Both the position numbers and the translations under genes were made by a program. DNA of 42,323 bases from Pseudomonadota bacterium (GTDB taxonomy: Bacteria; Desulfobacterota; Desulfovibrionia; Desulfovibrionales; Desulfovibrionaceae), in assembly GCA_018822105.1 (NCBI GenBank), contig JAHJLB010000015.1, forward strand, positions 1 to 42,323, read 5' to 3'. Each line of letters opens with the position of its first letter. Position 1 is the first letter of the stretch. The notes beneath the pieces were generated by a model that was given only the letters and a program-made list of their open reading frames with translations, made no database searches and was not told where the DNA came from. Below are positions 42,168 to 42,323 of the stretch, in pieces.

Positions 42168-42323
42168 TCATCCGTTGGAAAGGGCCGCGACCTTCTGGAT
42201 GAGGCGCACCAGCTGGTGGGTGAAGCCGGCCTCGTTGTCGTACCAGACGATGAGCTTGACCATGCTGCCGTTCATGACCGAGGTCAGGCCCGCGTCGGCC
42301 ACGCCGCCGAAGGTGCTGCCCAC
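42168..42323 (-). CDS. gap: Glyceraldehyde-3-phosphate dehydrogenase, C-terminal part
   Basis: The last 51 residues of GAPDH, cut by the window edge; stop TGA at 42168-42170. The end reads VKLIVWYDNEAGF then THQLVRLIQKVAALSNG; WYDNE-G is diagnostic of the GAPDH catalytic-domain C-terminus. The enzyme interconverts 1,3-bisphosphoglycerate and glyceraldehyde-3-phosphate in glycolysis and the CBB cycle. Its position upstream of the activator and CBB genes suggests a role in CO2 fixation. Cofactor preference (NAD or NADP) cannot be judged without the N-terminus. Confidence 0.9.
   Translation of the reverse strand: MGSTFGGVADAGLTSVMNGSMVKLIVWYDNEAGFTHQLVRLIQKVAALSNG

Overview
The window is high-GC bacterial DNA with long overlapping open frames on both strands. 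The gene content points to a sulfate-reducing member of the Desulfovibrionales: a large heterodisulfide-reductase-like (Hdr) electron-transfer operon, many iron-sulfur proteins, sigma54 enhancer-binding regulators and Desulfovibrio-type intergenic GC-rich repeats. No rRNA or tRNA gene and no CRISPR array was seen. The taxonomic placement is inference.

Layout. (1) 1-3889, plus strand: the end of a prophage late region. It holds tail/structural proteins, a discoidin-like plus glycine-rich tail appendage, a membrane-anchored coiled coil, a GTA-type three-TM holin and a T4-type lysozyme. (2) 4050-6439: single-gene units. Three minus-strand genes, two of them phage-like (scaffold-like and Bbp19-like), are interleaved with a plus-strand Ala/Pro-rich lipoprotein gene. 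The two phage-like genes share a nearly identical ~80-bp promoter block. (3) 6465-10173: a small secreted protein and a 1022-residue membrane protein with a PHP-like motif set. (4) 10509-13874: a hybrid histidine kinase and an NtrC-type response regulator, divergent from (5) 14147-25676, a nine-gene plus-strand operon: HdrA, MvhD, FrhB/FdhB-like, a double HdrA carrying an internal receiver-like domain, HdrC, HdrB, tandem universal stress protein, stand-alone receiver, HdrD/GlpC-like Fe-S protein. (6) 25956-28422: sxtJ - DUF5989 - carbamoyltransferase. (7) 28562-35922: Sel1-repeat protein, two Hsp20 genes, small secreted proteins, a DUF362 ferredoxin protein, a CBS-pair protein, and a MacB-type permease with no ATPase nearby. 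(8) 36089-42323, minus strand: a Calvin-Benson-Bassham (CBB) module in transcription order gap (truncated by the window end), a sigma54 activator, glpX, prk, form II RuBisCO cbbM, cbbY.

How it fits together. The Hdr operon would move electrons between a flavin/Fe-S input (FrhB-like, MvhD) and HdrABC/HdrD-type modules, probably with flavin-based bifurcation. The embedded receiver-like domain, the stand-alone receiver, the stress protein and the adjacent two-component system suggest phospho-signalling tied to redox flow. The CBB module provides PRK, RuBisCO, FBPase/SBPase, GAPDH and removal of the RuBisCO inhibitor xylulose-1,5-bisphosphate. Its regulation appears sigma54-dependent: a -24/-12 promoter lies before glpX, with two TGTGCC-N6-GGCACA-type sites exactly 42 bp apart upstream, next to the activator gene. 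Those two control architectures are the most interesting things in the window. All promoter, operon and function statements are read from sequence only; nothing was searched in databases.
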